Source: Paraburkholderia phenazinium (GTDB lineage Bacteria; Pseudomonadota; Gammaproteobacteria; Burkholderiales; Burkholderiaceae). Taken from it: a stretch of 64,000 bases of DNA. The stretch spans positions 17,985 to 81,984 of the forward strand of contig NZ_FNCJ01000026.1 of assembly GCF_900100735.1 (NCBI RefSeq), read 5' to 3'. Both the position numbers and the translations under genes were made by a program. The notes beneath the pieces are model-generated. The model saw only the letters and a program-made list of their open reading frames with translations. It ran no database searches and was not told where the DNA came from. This document shows positions 61,167 through 64,000 of this stretch, in pieces; position 1 is the first letter of the stretch; each line of letters begins with the position of its first letter.

Positions 61167-61757
61167 ATGGCTGACGCACTTGCAGGTCAAGGCCTGCCGC
61201 TGGACCTGCGCCGGCCAAACCAGGCGGTGCACGTGCCGCGTAGCGAAGCTCGCGCAGTGCCGCGCTGCGGCCCCCGTGCGGCAGGCGGATGCGGTGGCGC
61301 CTTGCTCGACGTGTTGATCGAACATCGCCACATGCTGGTTACTTTGGCTGGGTCATTCGTCGGTTGCGGCAGCCAGGCGGAGGATGTCGTCCACGACGTG
61401 TTCGTGAAGCTCGCCGCCTTTCCCAATCAGGATGCGATCCGTCAACCGGTGGCATACGTCACGCGGATGGTGCGCAACGCTTCGATCGATGCGTGCCATC
61501 GTCAGACGTTTGAAAGTGCCTGGCATGCTGGTGAAGAAGACTGCTTCGATATGGCGTCGTCCGAGCCGGGGCCGGAAGCGGCGCTCGCGACCCGCGAAGC
61601 ACTGCGCGGACTGCGTGCATGCGGGGCAGCCGGGTCTGCGCTGCGCCAAGACCTCCGCACGTGGCAAGAAAGCCCGCGCGACCAACTTGAACTAAGCGAG
61701 CGCGCGGCGCTTGCCGCTGCGGGCGACGGTCCGCGCATGGGTCCGCGTCGCCCATGA
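61167..61757 (+). pseudogene. ECF iron-starvation sigma factor (OrbS/PvdS-like) lacking region 4
   Basis: The 196-residue frame starts at ATG 61167 with GGAGG seven bases upstream. Residues 47-115 are a good sigma region 2 of the iron-starvation group: 'LLDVLIEHRHMLVTLAGSFV', 'SQAEDVVHDVFVKLAAF', 'PVAYVTRMVRNASIDACHRQ'. After 'ATREALRGL' (about residue 148) the family should continue with 'LPARTR' and region 4 (helix-turn-helix for -35 recognition), but the sequence is unrelated in all three forward frames. So region 4 was lost, perhaps by deletion. Without it the protein should not direct transcription normally. A Fur-like site upstream and an adjacent phosphopantetheinyl transferase support a siderophore past. 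Confidence 0.65.
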
Positions 61758-61840
61758 TTCAATCGAGGCATGTGCGCCTTGCGCGGCTATGATGGCAAGG
61801 TTTGCAGCACGCCTGCTGCGTCCTTGCCTGATTCAAGCCC

Positions 61841-63112
61841 GTGCCACGTTCGCCCATATTCGCAGAATTGATTCGCTGGAAACGTCCGCGCGCCGATGCG
61901 CTGCACGAGACACCAACCGACGCCCCGAACCGGATTGAGACGCTGCTGCTAGCGGTGGCGCTTTCCTTGGGCAGCGCGATTGCTCTGGGGCTCGCACGCT
62001 TTGCTTACGCGCTGTTGTTGCCTGCGATGAAGCTCGATCTGGGCTGGAGCTTCGCCCAGGCGGGCGCGATGAATACGGCCAATGCCTTGGGCTACCTGCT
62101 GGGCGCACTGGCTTTCCCGCGCCTGTCGCGACGCGTGTCTTCGGCGGCGCTGTTCGTTGCAGGATGTGTCGCGACGGCGCTCCTGATGGCGGTGAGCGGG
62201 TTGTTGATCGACACCCACGCCTTGCTGAGCTTACGCGTGATCACCGGCGCGAGCAGCGCGTTGATTTTCATCAGCGGCGGCGTGCTGGCGGCGCGGCTCG
62301 CGTCGGCACGGCCGCGCGATGCCGGGCTGCTGCTCGGCTTGTATTACGGCGGCACGGGCTGGGGCATCGTCGCTTCGGCGATCCTCGTGCCGCTCACGAT
62401 CGCCCACGCGCTCCATGGCTGGCAGCTTGCGTGGTTTGCGCTCGCGTCCGCCTGCCTCGCTTTCGCGCTGGTGGCGAGCGGCGCCGCACGCCGGATCGAA
62501 CGGGACCACATGGCGGTTCCGAAGGGCGCGGCAGCCCAATCGGCTCACGACGAGGCGTTGCACTGGCCGCGCTTCAGTCTCGCGTTGGCGGGGTACGGAC
62601 TGTTCGGCGTTGGGTATATCGGCTACATGACGTTTATCGTCGCGCTGCTGCGCAATGCCGGGATGAGCGCCGCGATCGTCACCAGCTTCTATATTCTGCT
62701 CGGCGCGGCGACCATCGTCTCGGCGCGCTTGTGGTCCGGCTTGCTCGACCGGATGCGCGGCGGCCAGGCGCTCGCGGTGCTCAATGGTCTGCTCGGCCTC
62801 GCGACGCTCCTGCCGGCGCTGGCCACTCATCCCTTTACCGCGTTCGTTTCAGGCGCGTTATTTGGTGCGACGTTTTTATCCGCGGTTGCCTCCACGACCG
62901 CGTTCGTACGGCACAACCTGCCGGCTACGCATTGGGCCAAAGGCATCAGTGCGTTCACGATCGTGTTCGCGTTTGGGCAGATTGTCGGCCCGTTGGCGAT
63001 TGGCTGGATCTCGGATGGGGCGGGCTTGGCGCGTGGGTTGGTTTACTCGGCCTTATTGCTGATCGCCGGTGCTGTGCTGGCGGCGTGTCAGAAGCCGGTC
63101 GGTGGACCGTGA
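61841..63112 (+). CDS. MFS transporter, YbfB/YjiJ family
   Basis: A 423-residue, 12-helix major facilitator of the YbfB/YjiJ group. It starts at GTG 61841 and has a 30-residue hydrophilic N-terminus. Landmarks are 'ALGLARFAYALLLPAMKLDL', 'FAQAGAMNTANALGYLLGAL', 'SGGVLAARLASARPRDAGLL' and 'GYGLFGVGYIGYMTFIVALL'. The substrate is unknown for the whole family. It is downstream of the broken sigma gene but probably expressed on its own. Confidence 0.88.
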   Translation: MPRSPIFAELIRWKRPRADALHETPTDAPNRIETLLLAVALSLGSAIALGLARFAYALLLPAMKLDLGWSFAQAGAMNTANALGYLLGALAFPRLSRRVSSAALFVAGCVATALLMAVSGLLIDTHALLSLRVITGASSALIFISGGVLAARLASARPRDAGLLLGLYYGGTGWGIVASAILVPLTIAHALHGWQLAWFALASACLAFALVASGAARRIERDHMAVPKGAAAQSAHDEALHWPRFSLALAGYGLFGVGYIGYMTFIVALLRNAGMSAAIVTSFYILLGAATIVSARLWSGLLDRMRGGQALAVLNGLLGLATLLPALATHPFTAFVSGALFGATFLSAVASTTAFVRHNLPATHWAKGISAFTIVFAFGQIVGPLAIGWISDGAGLARGLVYSALLLIAGAVLAACQKPVGGP

Positions 63113-63232
63113 AGATGGATTGCGCGGGTTGGTGCAGGGTGTTCGGGTGACGTGTACAGCCGGGGCGTGACGCTTTTTATCGTGCCCCGGGCTTGGTGTT
63201 TGCCTCGCCCGGGGTCATACGAGCAGTGGCCG

Positions 63233-64000
63233 CTAGTGTTTCGGAGCGACTGGAGTGGAACCGCTCGTTGAGCCAGTCAGTCCGCCGAGCAGGCTCGTCA
63301 ATGGCGAGAGCAACGACGATGCGCCGCTGATGCCACTGCTGCCGCCAGCGCCGCTAAGCGTGCCGGTCAGCGAGCTGACCAGGGTGGTGAGCGGTGCAAC
63401 AGGGCTGGACGTCGACGGGGCCGCCAGGCTGGTGAACGACCCACCGTGTGAGCCGCCACCCAGTGCGCCAGTCAATCCGCCTAGCAAGGTGGTGAGCGGA
63501 GCGACCGGACTGCTGCTGCCGCTGCTGCCCTGTGAGCCGCCCGAGACCGGCGCGAGTTTCAGGCCGCCGAGCAATGCGGTGACCGGTGCCAGCGGGTTGC
63601 CGGCGCCGTAACTGCCCGTTCCGACGGAGCTGCCGGAGTGGCCACTTGGCGTGCCGTTGCCGACACCGTTGCCGTTCCCGCTGCCGCTGTTGTTGCCAAG
63701 CGTGATCGGCACAATTGGCACGCTGATCGCGCCGACGTTGACCACCAGGTCGACGATGGGATTGAGCAGGCCGCTGGTGATCTGGTTGCCGCTGCCGTTG
63801 CCGGAACCGGAGCCGCCCGAGGGGCCGGTGCCGCCGGAAGGACCGGTGCCGCCGGAGCCACCGGAGCCACCGGACCCACCGGACCCACCGGACCCACCGC
63901 CGGGCCAACCACCAGAGCCGCCTGAACCCCCGCCGGGCCAGCCGCCTGAGCCACCTGAGCCACCTGAGCCACCTGAGCCACCTGAGCCACCTGAGCCACC
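63233..64000 (-). CDS. Gly/Ser-rich repeat protein, N-terminal part beyond the window
   Basis: The frame is open from the right edge to a TAG at 63233, 255 residues in view. The visible N-terminal part is (Gly-Gly-Ser)n and Gly-Gly-Trp-Pro repeats (63770-64000), then 'NQITSGLLNPIVDLVVNVG', then four copies of a 35-45 residue unit with core 'SPVAPLTTLLGGLTG' separated by Gly/Ser linkers. Similar proteins in Burkholderia are annotated as collagen-like repeat proteins. A signal peptide, if present, is off-window. No function is known; a cell-surface or secreted role is a guess from composition. Copy number of the 9-base repeat may vary between strains. Confidence 0.75.
   Translation of the reverse strand, partial: GGSGGSGGSGGSGGSGGSGGWPGGGSGGSGGWPGGGSGGSGGSGGSGGSGGTGPSGGTGPSGGSGSGNGSGNQITSGLLNPIVDLVVNVGAISVPIVPITLGNNSGSGNGNGVGNGTPSGHSGSSVGTGSYGAGNPLAPVTALLGGLKLAPVSGGSQGSSGSSSPVAPLTTLLGGLTGALGGGSHGGSFTSLAAPSTSSPVAPLTTLVSSLTGTLSGAGGSSGISGASSLLSPLTSLLGGLTGSTSGSTPVAPKH
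63951..64000. repeat. Perfect 9-base tandem repeat (Gly-Gly-Ser coding)
   Basis: CCACCTGAG repeats five times without error from 63951 to 63995 and continues past the window edge. On the minus strand it encodes Gly-Gly-Ser. Perfect units that keep frame suggest recent expansion by slippage. Confidence 0.9.

Noticed and set aside
61432..61757. A single frameshift that would restore sigma region 4
   Set aside because: I read all three forward frames after 61600; none shows the LPxxTR or the region 4 helix-turn-helix, so loss of sequence is more likely than a simple frameshift.
63770..64000. CRISPR-like array at the right edge
   Set aside because: Units are 9 bases, contiguous, and encode Gly-Gly-Ser in an open frame; no spacers or cas genes.

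Overview
The window looks like a chromosomal segment from a Burkholderiaceae member, most likely Paraburkholderia. This is inferred from the high GC content, dense operons with ATGA overlaps, a cyoABCD bo3 oxidase locus, an OrbS-like iron-starvation sigma factor and many transport and catabolic clusters. No tRNA, rRNA, CRISPR array or intact insertion sequence was seen. The first gene runs off the left edge and the last gene runs off the right edge.

Layout. 1-10.2 kb (+): an RND efflux pump (adaptor, inner-membrane pump, outer-membrane channel) runs directly into pqiABC, a three-part MCE lipid transport system, and a DUF4239 membrane protein; all seven genes overlap or nearly touch. 10.3-17 kb: a TAXI-type binding protein, an alpha-galactosidase-like protein, and a convergent pair on the minus strand, GH35 beta-galactosidase and a PQQ-type sugar dehydrogenase. 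17.2-18.8 kb: two divergent manganese exporters (GDT1/TMEM165 family and MntP), each behind its own yybP-ykoY riboswitch. This is the most striking regulatory feature of the window. 18.9-25 kb: a Deg-type periplasmic protease, a TetR regulator divergent from a carotenoid oxygenase, two small unknown genes and an SGNH-hydrolase-like protein.

25-35.4 kb: a MocR regulator divergent from cyoABCD, a scar of an IS630 transposase, and a DUF2946 / TonB receptor / PepSY set that may handle copper. 35.4-39.7 kb: an orphan TraD-like gene, cheV behind a sigma-28 promoter, a broken PAS-GGDEF-EAL gene and an amidase fragment. 39.7-44.9 kb: an AraC regulator divergent from an EmrA/EmrB-type drug efflux operon with its own outer-membrane channel.

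45-52.6 kb: a sugar ABC transporter (binding protein and two permeases on minus; SDR dehydrogenase, ATPase and RpiR regulator on plus). 52.7-54.8 kb: a COG0523 GTPase with a Tat-exported metallo-hydrolase. 55.2-60.2 kb: two tandem IclR regulators divergent from a catabolic operon (metallo-beta-lactamase-fold protein with altered metal ligands, FAD monooxygenase, DUF2783 protein). 60.4-63.1 kb: a phosphopantetheinyl transferase, a sigma factor that has lost its region 4 but keeps a Fur-box-like site, and an MFS transporter. 63.2-64 kb (-): the C-terminal part of a Gly/Ser-repeat surface-type protein.

Metal handling recurs (Mn export, possible Cu uptake, COG0523 GTPase, remnants of siderophore control), as does envelope transport. 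All assignments rest on motif and family recognition by eye; no database search was run.
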